Positions 1 to 10,480 of a DNA stretch of 64,000 nt are shown here, piece by piece (the first letter of the stretch is position 1; every line of letters begins with the position of its first letter). This stretch comes from Periplaneta americana (lineage: Eukaryota; Arthropoda; Insecta; Blattodea; Blattidae): assembly GCF_040183065.1 (NCBI RefSeq), contig NC_091123.1, positions 5,832,501 through 5,896,500 on the forward strand. Direction: 5' to 3'. The position numbers and the translations under genes were made by a program. Under the pieces are notes generated by a model that searched no databases, had not been told where the DNA came from, and saw nothing but the letters and a program-made list of their open reading frames with translations.

Positions 1-1025
1 TTACCCCACTCGCCCTACTCTCCAGACATTGCCCCTTCCGACTTTTATCCATTCAGATCCCTGTAGAATTTCCTTAATGGAGAACGCATCACTTCTTGGA
101 GGACTGCAGACTCAACATGGAACAGTTCATTAACCAGAAAACCGCTAGGTTTTGGGAAAATGGAATTTATAAGCTTTCAGGGAAATGGCAATATACTGTC
201 GATAAAAATGGTTCATCGATTAGGGAAAACACGGAAATTTTACTTGAAGCATGTAAAGCGGTAGGTTTGGAAGTAAATCCCGGAAAGACAAAGTATATGA
301 TTATGTCTCGTGACCAGAATATTGTACGAAATGGAAACATAAAAATTGGAGCTTTATCCTTCGAAGAGGTGGAAAAATTCAAATATCTTGGAGCAACAGT
401 AACAAATATAAATGAGACTCGGGAGGAAATTAAACGCAGAATAAATATGGGAAATGCCTGTTATTATTCGGTTGAGAAGCTTTTGTCATCTAGTGTGCTG
501 TCAAAAAATCTGAAAGTTAGTATTTATAAAACAGTTATATTACCGGTTGTTCTGTATGGTTGTGAAACTTGGACTCTCACTTTGAGAGAGGAACAGAGAT
601 TAAGAGTATTTGAGAATAAGGTTCTTATAAAAATATCTGTGGCTAAGAGGGATGAAGTTACAAGAGAATGGAGAAAGTTACACAACGCAGAACTGCACGC
701 ATTGTATTCTTCGCCTGATATAATTAGGAGCATTAAATCCAGACGTTTGAGATGGGCAGGACATGTAGCACGTATGGGCGAATTCAGAAATGCATACAGA
801 GTGTTTGTTGGGAGACAGGAGGGAAAAGATCTTTGGGGAGGCCGAGACGTAGATGGGAAGATAATATTAAAATGGATTTGAGGGAGGTGGGAATATGACG
901 GTAGAGACTGGATTAACCTTGCACAAGATAGGGACCGATGGCGGGCTTATGTGAGGGCGGCAATGAACCTGCGGGTTCTTTAAAAGCCATTTGTAAGTAA
1001 TAATGGTTCATACCGTACAAAATAA
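1..1025 (+). pseudogene. mariner transposase C-terminal relic, split by a LINE
   Basis: Transposases of this family cut and paste the mariner element. The first bases read PYSPDIAPSDFYPFRSL, the third catalytic block (SPDLAPSD-type) of mariner transposases, followed by an in-frame TAG at 64-66. After a frameshift near 95-110 the protein continues as MEQFINQKTARFWENGIYKL and GKWQYTVDKNGS, the usual mariner C-terminus. A LINE (217-1001) breaks it here. Beyond the LINE the frame resumes as YRTK and stops at 1023-1025. The N-terminal part lies outside the window. It is not functional: one stop, one frameshift and one insertion. Family assignment is confident; the mariner subfamily is not resolved. 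Confidence 0.8.
217..1001 (+). mobile_element. 5'-truncated LINE, copy 1 of the (GTAA)-tailed family, probably RTE clade
   Basis: This non-LTR retrotransposon fragment encodes only the C-terminal part of a reverse transcriptase. Landmarks are [46 protein letters not shown] and [13 protein letters not shown]. The catalytic FADD block is already lost by 5' truncation. The end reads ...GTTCTTTAAAAGCC followed by GTAAGTAA, a short simple-repeat tail. A 10-bp target duplication, AATGGTTCAT, lies at 207-216 and again at 1002-1011, so both boundaries are firm. The frame opens from an ATG inside the mariner host (96), giving a chimeric ORF of 261 codons to 881. Three more copies occur at 8161, 43675 and 47427. 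RTE assignment is inferred from the C-terminal style and simple-repeat tail. Confidence 0.85.
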
Positions 1026-1894
1026 AGTTCGTTTCTGCCTTCTTTGCTATGAATGACCTTGTGTTTCGTGATTTGTAAATAAATTCCATATCGTACCCGA
1101 GATTGTTCGGCAACTTCTCTGTCGTAGATGTAGTGGGGTGTGCAGTGTTTTCAGGCGTTGTTAGTGGTTGAAACGTGACGAAGAAGCGAACTAATTTATA
1201 ACACAACCTCAAAATTAGGAACAAAAAAGATGTGGACTGCGTGCAGATGTTGTTGGCTTTAAAGCTTAAGGGGTGACGGGTGAAATTTTGGTCATCGTCA
1301 GTCAAAAATCTCATTTTCGTTTTCTTGAAAAAATGAATGAACAATATCTTATTTGCATGTTGAGCAAGTTTCAATGCAAGTTTTTTTAGTATGCGGCACT
1401 CGAAAGCAGTAAATTTATGAAATATACAAATGGTTGCACTCTTGAATTTCAATTTCATTGAAATTTTACACTCACTTTTCTTCACACTTTTTTTTTCAGC
1501 ACATTTCTTCAGGTTCGAAGTGTCAAGATTCTTACAATTTTGATACCAGGAACATGAAATTTTTACTCTATGTTCTATACACTATGGTTAACCCTGAAAT
1601 TGACAATGTATCCTATAGGATACAACAGGTTAATAGGCTATAAGCTACAATTTTAATAGAATAGAAAGAAATTGGTAAGAAAATTAAAATTTCACAATAC
1701 TATCATATTGAACAAAATATAAAATATGGACATTGCGATAGTTGTTTTCTTTACGGTCCGACAAGGTTTAATAAACTAGTGTGAGAAATGAAGTTTTTGC
1801 CAATTTAAGGGTTAACAAATTACTGGATGGATTTTATGATTAAATGAATATTTTTTCAAATATAAAAATGAAATATTTACAGCAAATACCTTAC
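1026..1894. other. no gene recognised
   Basis: AT-rich stretch. It should hold the 3' end of the mariner that ends at 1025, but I could not find its terminal repeat. An open frame on the minus strand (913-1485) has no motif I recognise and overlaps the LINE tail; I do not call it. Confidence 0.4.
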
Positions 1895-2053
1895 TATAAT
1901 AATACCGGACAGCTAGCAGTTTTGCGTGCGAACGACGCTGGTGCTGCTACCTACCTGCCGGTGTGGCGATACTCGCGAAACAAGCTGTAATCAACTGCAA
2001 TGTATATTGTTGCTGGGCTAGTTAATAGTTTTATTAATTAGTGCTGTGTTAAA

Positions 2054-2152
2054 ATGTCAGGGTATATGTGTGCTGTTTATAATTGTGACAATTTCAGCAT
2101 TAGAAATTGCTCCAAATCGTACTTTCGATTTCCGACAGTTCATAAAACATGA
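2054..2152 (+). pseudogene. THAP-domain N-terminal stub
   Basis: The 32-codon frame begins MSGYMCAVYNCDN and reaches SYFRFPTVHKT before a TGA at 2150-2152. This fits the opening of a THAP domain: a CxxxxC pair close to the initiator Met, then an S-[FY]-F-R-F-P strand. The second half of the domain (the later Cys and His ligands and the AVPTIF-type end) is missing. It lies 139 bp inside the left TIR of the element at 1895-3644, where a first transposase exon would be expected. It could be an exon whose donor site has decayed. Motif length is short, so the call is moderate. Confidence 0.5.
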
Positions 2153-2547
2153 GTCAACAAAATTCGTTATTAGGCCTAATGCCTTTGTCTCGGTGTTGAT
2201 AGAACAATAAAAATTAGCTTTTTTTATTTAGGCCTAATAAATGAATAGAAGTTAAAATATATTGGAAATTTTAAGGTTTTAGCAAATTAAGTTTTATTGT
2301 TGTCTACATGCCTTTACTAATAATTATTACAAGCATCAGAATACTACCATTTTTATTTTTGCAGTTGTGAGCAATGGGTATATAAAGCATTATTGTAAAT
2401 ACATTCCTAATGTCAGAACTGATTTTGTCTCAGTAAAGCAAAGAAAAAATATTAACAATTAATAATTACGGAAAATAATATGAAGTATGCAATATTCTCA
2501 TAATATGCAGCTCTGATATAAGGTAATAATTTTACATTAAATGATAC

Positions 2548-2835
2548 GATGAAAGAGAAATGGAACGGAGAAAAATTCTCTCCGGCACCGGGATTTGAAC
2601 CCGGGTGTTCAGCTCTACGTGCTGATGCTTTATCTACTAAGCCACACCGGATACCCACCCCGGCACCGGACAGAATCGTCTCATATTAAGTTCCAACTCT
2701 TGGGTTCCCTCTAGTGGCCGCCCTCTGCACTACGTCATAAATGTCTATGAACGTAGGACTGAAGTCCACACATGTGCTGAGGTGCACTCGTTATGAGTGA
2801 CTAGTTGGCCGGGATCCGACGAAATAAGCGCCGTC
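2548..2835 (-). repeat. tRNA-derived SINE, family E, copy A
   Basis: Read on the minus strand, this holds a pol III A box (GGTGTGGCTTAGTAGATAAA) and a B box (CGGGTTCAAATCCCGG) of a tRNA-like head, then a family-specific region ending near TCTTTCATCG. It pairs base for base with copy C (3055-3437) in the opposite orientation, apart from scattered mismatches. It is too diverged at the acceptor stem to be called a tRNA gene. Confidence 0.75.
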
Positions 2836-2864
2836 TTAAATCACGAAGTGATTTACGCATATCA

Positions 2865-3050
2865 TATATATTATTTTAATGTACCGAAGTACATATGATA
2901 TTTCCATGCAGATATTTTGCGTCATCATACGATGAAAGAGTAATGGAACGGAGAAAAATTCTCTCCGGCGCTGGGATTTGAACCCGGGTTTTCAGCTCTA
3001 CGTGCTGATGCTTTATCCACTAAGCCACACCGGTTACCCACCCCGAAGTC
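2865..3050 (-). repeat. tRNA-derived SINE, family E, copy B
   Basis: Second minus-strand copy with the same A and B boxes (head about 2968-3040) and the tail region 2865-2935, which holds the family's ATGCAGATATT segment. It sits in the loop between the inverted copies A and C. Confidence 0.75.
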
Positions 3051-3054
3051 GGAT

Positions 3055-3437
3055 ATGCGTAAATCACTTCGTGATTTAAGACGGCGCTTATTTCGTCGGA
3101 TCCCGGCCAACTAGTCACTGATAACGAGTGCACCTCAGCACATGTGTGGACTTCGGTCCTAGGTTCATAGACATCTATGACGTAGTGCAGAGGGCGGCCA
3201 CTAGAGGGAACCCAAGAGTTGGAACTTAATCTGAGACGATTCTGTCAGACGCCGGGGGTGGGTATCCGGTGTGGCTTAGTGAATAAAGCATCAGCACGTA
3301 GAGCTGAAAACCCGGGTTCAAATCCCGGCGCCGAAGAGAATTTTTCTCCGTTCCATTACTCTTTCATCGTATGATGACGCAGAATATCTGCATGGAAATA
3401 TCATAATTACTTCGATACATTAAAATAATATATTATA
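3055..3437 (+). repeat. tRNA-derived SINE, family E, copy C
   Basis: Plus-strand copy: leader from about 3055, tRNA-like head at 3259-3335 (A box GGTGTGGCTTAGTGAATAAA, B box GGGTTCAAATCCCGG), tail to about 3437. The segment 3055-3362 is the reverse complement of 2548-2858, which makes a hairpin with arms of about 300 bp. Confidence 0.75.
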
Positions 3438-3644
3438 TTTACATTAAATACTATTCAACATTTCTTAAGTGTTTCATATATAATTCCACATTAGTAACTC
3501 ACGTTTTAAACAATAGTCCGAATCCCGCTATGTTAATATTTGTATATGTGGACGTAATTCCATCCCGGTCCGCTAGATGTCAGGTCCGCGATATTTCGCA
3601 CTCACGCCAATGCTACTAGTATACAGCTGTCCGGTATTATTATA

Positions 3645-5275
3645 CTGGGTGTTCATTTCAAAGTGTGTGATGACGTCACTGTTATGAGTCAGCGATTTGA
3701 AGCGAGTTTCAGCTTTTATGTCAGAGAAGTTGCCTATTAATCAAGGCGTTCAATCTGAACTTGAGAACGTGTACGGTATAACTTGAATGTCGTAGCAACA
3801 GATGGCGGTCTGTAAAGTCTGTGTGCTACCATAACCTCTTTCGAACTGTGTTTTGCGCGGGCAAGTCGTACGCAGGGTATTTGTTATCATCGATTGCGTA
3901 CGGCAACATTCCACAACACAAATCAAAATGCTCCGTGTCCATGTTGACCGCCCAAGTTAACAAATACGTAAGTAATCGTCTTAACCCTCTCCCCATATCC
4001 CGACAGTAAGAAAAAAACTCACTTCAGTACGTGTTTCCAAACAGTTCACATTCTTGCCACTACTGGCGTTACCGTACGTATCGGTAAGTAATCTTCAGAA
4101 TGAACGCCGTACTTGCTAGGCAACTTCTCTGCCTCTTAGTTTATACACTTTTGCGGAAGTGTAGGAAGATTGAATTCTCTAGGCTCATCGGCTAGCCACA
4201 TGACGACATACAGCGAGCCATGACACATTTTGAACTGAACAGCCAGGAGTAAGGTATTTGTTTATAGTGGCAATGGAAAATTTCTATTTTTAGATATAGA
4301 GTGATTATACAATTTTTCCTCCTTTTGTAGTAAAGAACTGGTCTTGTGGAGTTGTGCTAAGGATTTTTACAGTCTCTTAAAATTTAATCGCCCTACGTAG
4401 TGTTTGAGCACGCGAACCTTGAATCTAAACGGCAAAAAGCCGAGTGTTATACCAGTATGAACGATACCCAGCTTGTTTCTTGATATGTAGAGGCAGTGAT
4501 TGTGAGCGTAATGGTATTTGACTCACCGGGTGATAAGGAGACATTGTGCCGTCCAAGAGACCGAAGTCGTGTACAGTTATCGCTAACATAGGAAATGTGG
4601 TCAGATATGCATGGCGGGCGAAACGCTTTCGTGACAGTTGTATGCCCTGACAAGTTTTCGTACAAGCCCAGACATGGGCCTCACAGCTTGTAATGTCACA
4701 CAATTAAGTATTGTTGCTACCAAATAAATTTAACGGAAACAACTTTATTAACAATTGATAATGTGCCCAAGTTCTCCAGCGTACATCCTTGTGTAATGAA
4801 CAATTGTATTTTATTAAGAGCCTCTACAATTAATTTAAATTAATTGATAAAATCTGTCACAACGATGTCACATTCTTTCTAATTATCGCGTTTTACCCCG
4901 GCCGTCGTGAAGTTCCGGCCTTATTTCGTTGACAGTTCAGCTTGTATGACGTCACACGAGATGTGCTTCTGGTAAACATAGAAGCATGGGAGTTTGTATT
5001 ATGATAATGTGATTGTGATTTAAAAGCAAGCATTAAGCGGTTTCACAGTATTTTAAAATGACTATTAAACTTTTACTACGTCACACTACTTTTGACCAAT
5101 AAAACGGTACGAAAGGACGTCTTTCAACCAATCATGGCTGCTTATCGCACAATTTTATCGCGTCCCTCGCATTTGTTTAATTTTATTGCGTCCCTAGCAT
5201 TTGTTTATTTTTATCACTACCCTAGCATTTGTTTCTTTGTTTGCCAACATTTCAAACTGCGCTGGTCTGGACGTC
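3645..5275. other. no gene recognised; short repeats only
   Basis: The segment 3650-4111 begins TGGGTGTTCATTTCAAAG and ends with a weakly inverted CAGAATGAACGCC, so it may be an old MITE, but the repeat is too short to be sure. From 5157 to 5240 a unit of about 29 bp containing GCATTTGTTT is repeated three times. A run of 27 A follows at 5276-5302. Confidence 0.35.
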
Positions 5276-5302
5276 AAAAAAAAAAAAAAAAAAAAAAAAA
5301 AA

Positions 5303-5595
5303 CAGAAAATTACAAACCACTCCAGTCGATGCACAGCACTTTCAAATATGACTCGCATTGGCATTCAAGAACAAGAATTAATAAAAATCACTGATCATAC
5401 CTATGCATCTTCTGAAATCCGATTTACAAATGAATGAAGAGCACCATTCGGAAATCCTGAATAAGTTGAATACACCATGTAGGCCTAAATCAACGAGTTC
5501 CACTTCTATTATGCACACGTCCAATATAACATCAATTGAACCACCAACCACATTCAAATTTGAAAATTGTACAGTCAATAATTATTCCTTTTAAA
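5303..5595 (+). pseudogene. tyrosine-recombinase C-terminal relic (Crypton or DIRS type)
   Basis: Tyrosine recombinases of Crypton, Ngaro and DIRS elements integrate DNA through an R-HxxR-Y active site. Just after the A-run the frame reads NHSSRCTALSNMTRIGIQEQ followed by ELIKITDHTYASS. This fits the HxxR box (H and R kept) and the later TGH box, where G has become D. The expected tyrosine position reads F (EIRF). A frameshift near 5403-5437 moves the protein into a second frame, with NEEHHSEILNKLN and a tail ending FKFENCTVNNYSF. The fragment is inactive. Family is inferred from the box spacing; the type of element is open. Confidence 0.5.
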
Positions 5596-5758
5596 ATTAT
5601 TCATTCGGAAATTCTGAATAAGTTGAATACACCATGTACGCCTAAATCAACGAGTTCCACTTCTATTACGCACACGTCCAATATAACATCAATTGAACCA
5701 CCAACCACATTCAAATTTGAAAATTGTACATTCAATAACTATTCCTTTTAAAATTATT
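5445..5758 (+). repeat. 157-bp tandem duplication
   Basis: Two direct copies, 5445-5601 and 5602-5758, start at CATTCGGAAAT and differ at only a few positions. Each encodes the same tail of the recombinase-like protein (HSEILNKLNTPC to NNYSF and stop), so the duplication copied the 3' end of that gene. Confidence 0.9.
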
Positions 5759-6228
5759 CATGTTTATTTTTTATGTCATTGTCGTTAATTAAAACTTTTC
5801 TAACACTTGTGTATATTAGTTAGGTTATGTTATAGCTTCTGCTATGATATTATGGATAGTCACGTATCAGAGATTGTTTAATATTAAGATTTATTGAAAA
5901 TCATCTGTCAAGTCACGTTGATTACTGGGATTCGGATAATTGAGGTGGAATGTTGCATTTTAATAAAAATAAAACTGAATCAACAAAGTCTTCTTGACTA
6001 GTAACATTGCCATCGTGTATAATAGATCGAGAACTTCTCGACGAGAAGGCATTGCTCACTACTGCCATCTAGCATGCATCTAGCGTAATATTTGTAATGT
6101 TGAGATGGTACAATAATACATTTGAAGACAGTTGTATTTTCGTAAGTCAATTAATATTTTATTGTATTGGAGTACTTCCTTACTTCTAATCTTTATATAC
6201 TTTCTTCTAATCGTGTAATAGTCAATTA

Positions 6229-6281
6229 AATCCCACTCGAGTTTTGATTTTCTCTAGATAAATCAAAACCTCTAGTGAGAT
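6229..6281. repeat. short hairpin repeat
   Basis: The arms AATCCCACTCGAGTTTTGAT and the inverted form of AATCTCACTAGAGGTTTTGA flank a 10-bp loop. This is a typical core of a small MITE; I did not find its ends. Confidence 0.6.
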
Positions 6282-6449
6282 TACTGTTGAAAATAATTAA
6301 TGTGAATCATTCATGAAACATTATATTTTTGTGTTGCAACGTTTGTACTGGAGTCGCATTGTTGTTTGAGACTAGGTGGTTTGTTGTTACGAACGCAGCA
6401 AACATTTTTAGGTTATGAGAACGATTTGAACTTTTATAACATTATCAGA

Positions 6450-7130
6450 GACCGGAAGTTTAGGCATTATGAATCATTAAAATAGGCAGGCAAAAAGACA
6501 TCATAAATAGCTAAAATAGGCAGGCAAAAAGGCATCATAAATAGCTAAAATAAGGCAATAAAAGACAATTACAAAAACCTTGCACTAGACCCACAATCTT
6601 GCACTTTCCACAAAGGGATTTCGGCAGCAGGAAAAGCTTTACATAAGTCCAATGCAAATTGAGATTTTCGACTCGATGTTGCAATTACTGTTGGAAGCAA
6701 AGAAATCTTCTTCCCAGTAGCCTTGGAAAGTGCATTTTTGTGTTTGGTTGAACTGATATGTTAACGTCTCAATGAAAACTAAAAGAAAAATAACCGTTAA
6801 AAATAACGTTAGGCCCGCACTCATTGTTGCCTTGTCAAATAAACACAAGCGATAATTAAAACGCTTACTGTTATACATTTCTGCACGGCAGCACTCATTG
6901 TTGCAAAGAGAATATGAACTGACTGAAAGACAATAATATACATTCGGTGAAGTCACTTTCATTGTAGCGGTTATAGAAATAAATTAAAATCTACCTGTTG
7001 GCAATTTTTAATAATAAATTAATAAATAATAGATAAATAATCAAATAAAGGCAAAAAAGCATATATTTTGTAAATTAGGCACTTATATTAAAAAGGGCAG
7101 AAAAAGGCAACATAAAACTGTGACGTTTCA
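6450..7130. mobile_element. hAT-like non-autonomous element relic
   Basis: The left end reads GAGACCGGAAGTTTAGGCAT, close to the end of the element at 53321 (GGGACCGGATTTTTATGTAA). Inside are two direct copies of AGGCAGGCAAAAAGGCATCA near the left end and more AGGCA motifs near the right end, the kind of subterminal repeats hAT transposases bind. A BED-finger fragment lies between them. The right boundary is uncertain. Confidence 0.45.
6569..6757 (-). pseudogene. hAT BED-finger exon relic
   Basis: On the minus strand, after a TAA, the frame reads HISSTKHKNALSKATGKK, the last two His ligands (HxxxxxH) of a BED zinc finger. It continues through SQFALDLCKAFPAAEIPLWK, a helix seen just after the BED finger in hAT-type and CGGBP1-like proteins, and stops at 6569-6571. 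The two Cys ligands upstream are lost. It lies inside the hAT-like relic 6450-7130 and resembles in style the BED exon at 53431-53607. Confidence 0.5.
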
Positions 7131-7170
7131 ATCACAAAGGTATAATTCGTACAGATTTACTTTCAAAACT

Positions 7171-8058
7171 AGCCGTACCCGTGCGCTCCGCTGCACCTGT
7201 TAGAAATAAATATAAAGTAATTACATAATTAAAATAAGACATTTGATCCAGGGAACATTCGTGTTTGATAGAAGGATAAATCGTTTAATATGTTACTTAA
7301 TTTAAATTGTATTTAAATAATTAAAATGCGATCATTTTGGTCCAGAGAGCACTCAGAAGTTACTGTAATAACATTATAGCATTATGTCCATCTAGAGAAA
7401 CTACACTTTCCAATGGTGAAATAATAATTAATTATACAAATCGGTTAATTTAGCTTTCGATATTACTTAATACAAACACAGAAACATTCTCTGTAGGCCA
7501 TGTTTCATAGATTTCGATTGTTGTTGTCCAAGGCCCCTTATAGACGTAGTCATTTGTTTTCATTTCATTACACCGCCTTAGATGGCATTGTATTTTAATT
7601 TTAAAACTCATTTATCTCATTAAATATAAGTCCTATCAAACTTTTTCAAAGAATAAAACTTATCGGAAACCATTTTTAAATAAATGTTTGTTATGTAACA
7701 TATTTCACAAAAATCAATAATAAGCGAGATATTTCGATTTATTTAATTCAGGCTCCCTTATAACTCCCCTTTTAAATAATGTACTTTGAATGTCATATAG
7801 CCTAAAATCTAAGTTACAGCGAACGTAATTTATATTCCAGTTTTCATATAAATCGGTTCAGCCATTATCGCGTGAAAAGGTAACAAATAACCAGACAGAC
7901 AGACAGACAGACAGACATACATACATACAAACAAAAATTTCAAAAAAGCGATTTTCGGTTTCAGGGTGGTTAATTATATATGTTAAGACCAATTATTTTT
8001 GGAAAATCGAAAATTACCAGAAAAATTTCGGCTACAGATTTATTATTAGTATAGATTA
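7171..8058 (+). repeat. dispersed repeat, class unassigned
   Basis: It starts ACTAGCCGTACCCGTGCGCT and ends TTATTATTAGTATAGAT. Near its 3' end is a (CAGA)n(CATA)n microsatellite (7892-7931), then GCGATTTTCGGTTTCAGGGT. A partial copy of its 5' part (the GATCCAGGGA and GGTCCAGAGAGCA segments) recurs at 18490-18690. Elements with this opening and a simple repeat before the tail are widespread in insects, but I cannot name the class. Confidence 0.6.
7892..7931. repeat. (CAGA)n(CATA)n microsatellite
   Basis: Six CAGA units run directly into CATA units inside the dispersed repeat 7171-8058. Confidence 0.95.
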
Positions 8059-8160
8059 AGATAGATTTAACACTTTTAAAAAGACATTGTGCCAAAGTTC
8101 CGGTCACTGAACATTATACATTCAGTTACCATAAATTATTTTTATTAGTGATACAGGTAG

Positions 8161-8368
8161 TGATACAGTGTTAGTTGGGAGGTCGGAGGGAAAAAGACCT
8201 TTGGGGAGGCCGAGACGTAGATGGGAAGATAATATTAAAATGGATTTGAGGGAGGTGGGATATGATGGTAGAGACTGGATTAATCTTGCTCAGGATAGGG
8301 ACCAATGGTGGGCTTATGTGAGGGCGGCAATGAACTTCCGGGTTCCTTAAAAGCTAGTAAGTAAGTAA
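8161..8368 (+). mobile_element. 5'-truncated LINE, copy 2
   Basis: The last 200 bp of the same LINE as at 217, encoding [20 protein letters not shown] to the terminal AAMNFRVP and stop, then a (GTAA)n tail. A 13-bp target duplication, GTGATACAGGTAG, lies at 8148-8160 and 8369-8381. The 60-codon frame 8168-8350 is the remnant of the RT C-terminus, not a gene. Confidence 0.9.
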
Positions 8369-8587
8369 GTGATACAGGTAGGCTTGCCAACTTTCTTAAG
8401 TAAACATTAGGGACACAATCGTTATTGACAATTTTATTGCACTAATTATTTCCACCTATCAATAGAACCGCCTCGATTCATATGTAAAAAAATAACAAAA
8501 AAATTACCAAAACCATCACAAAACAAGTTGAAAAACAAAATAAATTCCTTGTAAAAGAAATGTTAACTCGTTGGAAACTACTAACCT

Positions 8588-8790
8588 GTCGGCCTGGGTA
8601 GCGTAGTCGGTATAGCGCTGACCGTCTGTGCTCGAGGTTGCGGATTCGATCCCGACCCAGGTCGATGGCGTTTAGGCGTGTTTAAATGCGACAGGCTCAT
8701 GTCAGTAGACATGCGGGACATAATTCCGGCACACCGGCGACGCTGATATAACCTCTGCAGTTGCGAACGTCGTTAAATAAATCATAATTT
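8588..8790 (+). repeat. tRNA-derived SINE, family D
   Basis: The head has an A box (GGGTAGCGTAGTCGG) and a B box (GGATTCGATCCCGACCC) within 75 bp. The body holds GCGACAGGCTCATGTCAGTA and CACCGGCGACGCTGATATAA, ending in GTTAAATAAATCATAA. The tRNA-like part is a SINE head, not a functional tRNA gene, because it runs directly into this body. Confidence 0.8.
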
Positions 8791-9950
8791 AATTTTTTTA
8801 ACTAACGTAACTTAACACAACCTGAACTAACCCGAACTAATTTAACCTTGTACACAAAAGATTTCAGCCACACTTCTCGAAAAACACTGAGACGTTTACA
8901 TGATTTATCACCAGGGCTATCAGATCTTATCACACTTGAGGGGCTACGAAGTCTTTGTTCCTGTCCTCGTTGATATCTACAGAGTGAATCAAGTCTGGAA
9001 CCATATAAATAACTGATTTTCGATTACTATAGGTGTTACCAGTATTTTTAAGACCAAATGCTCTACCAGTGACACATTCCATTCTAGCCCTCAGCTATCT
9101 CAAAAGCCGCCATTTTGAATGCAACTTTGAAATTTTAAATCGAAAGGGAGTCATGTAGGTACTCAAGATGATGTGAAATTTTCTGAGAAAAACAATGGTG
9201 CAATCCGTTTTGAGATATCTCTAATCGTTTGCAAGTCATAATGACACAAACATTATTTACTGCATCTACAGATATTTTGTGCGAGATCGTGCGTATTTGC
9301 TTGTTTTCCGCACAGAACCAATACGCGGTAAGTGTGAAATACTACATTTAGTATTCTCAACGTAACACATATAACAATTTCCCTCTTCTTACCGCTTAAG
9401 CGCGACATTCATTTTACTGCTTTAAGCTTTTAACATATTATTTTTAGAGACGTTTAACATAGTAATAATTATAAATTGGAAACTTACCACTGCAATTTTA
9501 CCTAAATTGCAATGTTAATTATTGTTTTTAAATATTTGCAAAAATTAAGTAAAGTCTACTACTCCACGAAACTTATTGCATTCCTGATACAAGTAACATT
9601 AAGGAAGCCGTAAAAAAATCAACAAGATTCCAGATGCCGATGTTATTACTGCAATATGTTATATAAATAATATTGTTAAAATATTAAAATGAAAAATAAA
9701 TCATTACATAACCTTACCGTTTGTTTTAAGTTCGCATTTATAGACTGGGGGGGGGGGAAGACAGACGTATATCACGGCCTGCTGGAGTATAGTAAACACA
9801 GAAAACATTTTATAGCAACAATGTTGAAGAAAGATATTTTGGTTTTCCGAAGTTGCTGTCATTAAACAGAAACCAACATGGAGATTTCATTGCAACTAAT
9901 TAGAAATTCGTCTTTCAAGTATGTAATAAACGATCTTCGCACAAAATAAT

Positions 9951-10074
9951 GTACGATACACGAGCGGTATGTTTGTTTTCATGTTCTCGGAAATTAAAAA
10001 AGCTCAACTACGTTTCGCTTTTTCAATCTTTTCCTCGAACATGAAAACGTCAACATACCGCTCTTGTGACGTAT
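9951..10074. repeat. hairpin MITE-like repeat
   Basis: The arms ACGAGCGGTATGTTTGTTTT and the inverse of AAAACGTCAACATACCGCTC extend about 55 bp on each side of a loop near 10010. Flanking short inverted AT-rich bases suggest a small foldback element. The region 9100-9950 holds nothing else I recognise except a run of nine or ten G near 9750. Confidence 0.55.
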
Positions 10075-10242
10075 ATTACTATTGTAACATGGTACAGTAC
10101 TAAGGAGGCTTTGGAGAAGGTATTTTTATGCAATTCTGGTAATTAACTTTTCCTGCTATACTGTTTGGTTGACCTGTGACAGTTCCAATGCATTGCTGTG
10201 ATTATCTGAATCTTTCCTGTAATAAATTTCTTGATTTTCGTG

Positions 10243-10480
10243 ATGGCATTATCGAAAGGGGAAAGAATTGATATCATTCTTCATTCTGGTAGGTTAAGCC
10301 ACAGAAATGTTGCAGCAGACTGGACGAACAGTTCCCTGGACATTGGATTGGTCGACGTGAACCAGTAGAATGGCCGGCCAGGTCTCCAGTTTTAACATCC
10401 CTTGATTTTTTTTTTCTTTTGGGGTTACATAGAGAGCTTGATATATGAAGAGAAAATTGAGAATATGTAATACGTATTCC
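10243..10480 (+). pseudogene. mariner-type transposase relic, N-terminus fused to C-terminus
   Basis: The frame from ATG 10243 reads MALSKGERIDIILHSGRLS, the usual first helix of IS630/mariner-type transposases with the DUF4817-like N-terminus. Within 30 codons the sequence jumps to the C-terminal part in another frame: FPGHWIGRREPVEWPARSP then LDFFF and, after slippage in a T-run near 10404, WGYIESLIYEEKIE. About 250 residues, including the first two catalytic acids, are deleted. The third block (RSPVLTSLDFF) has lost its Asp (normally SPDLTPLD). Confidence 0.75.

Larger units (their letters stand above)
1895..3644. mobile_element. TIR element with a THAP-domain stub, possibly P superfamily
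   Basis: A perfect 20-bp terminal inverted repeat, TATAATAATACCGGACAGCT, lies at 1895-1914 and inverted at 3625-3644. Near the left end a short frame (2054-2152) resembles the start of a THAP zinc-finger domain, the DNA-binding domain of P-element transposases. The rest of the interior is filled by three tRNA-derived SINE copies (2548-3437), so the original interior was either lost or replaced. No clean target duplication is visible, because the flanking AT-rich bases form part of the palindrome. P-superfamily membership is inference from the THAP stub; another THAP-bearing DNA transposon is possible. Confidence 0.55.

Noticed and set aside
913-1485. 190-codon open frame on the minus strand
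   Set aside because: It overlaps the LINE tail and the mariner end on the opposite strand and shows no motif; chance frame in AT-rich DNA.
2580-3340. tRNA genes suggested by A and B boxes
   Set aside because: Each head continues into a shared SINE body, and the same heads occur three times here; acceptor stems do not close properly.
4425-4703. 92- and 72-codon minus-strand frames
   Set aside because: No motif, no repeat partner and overlapping each other in different frames.
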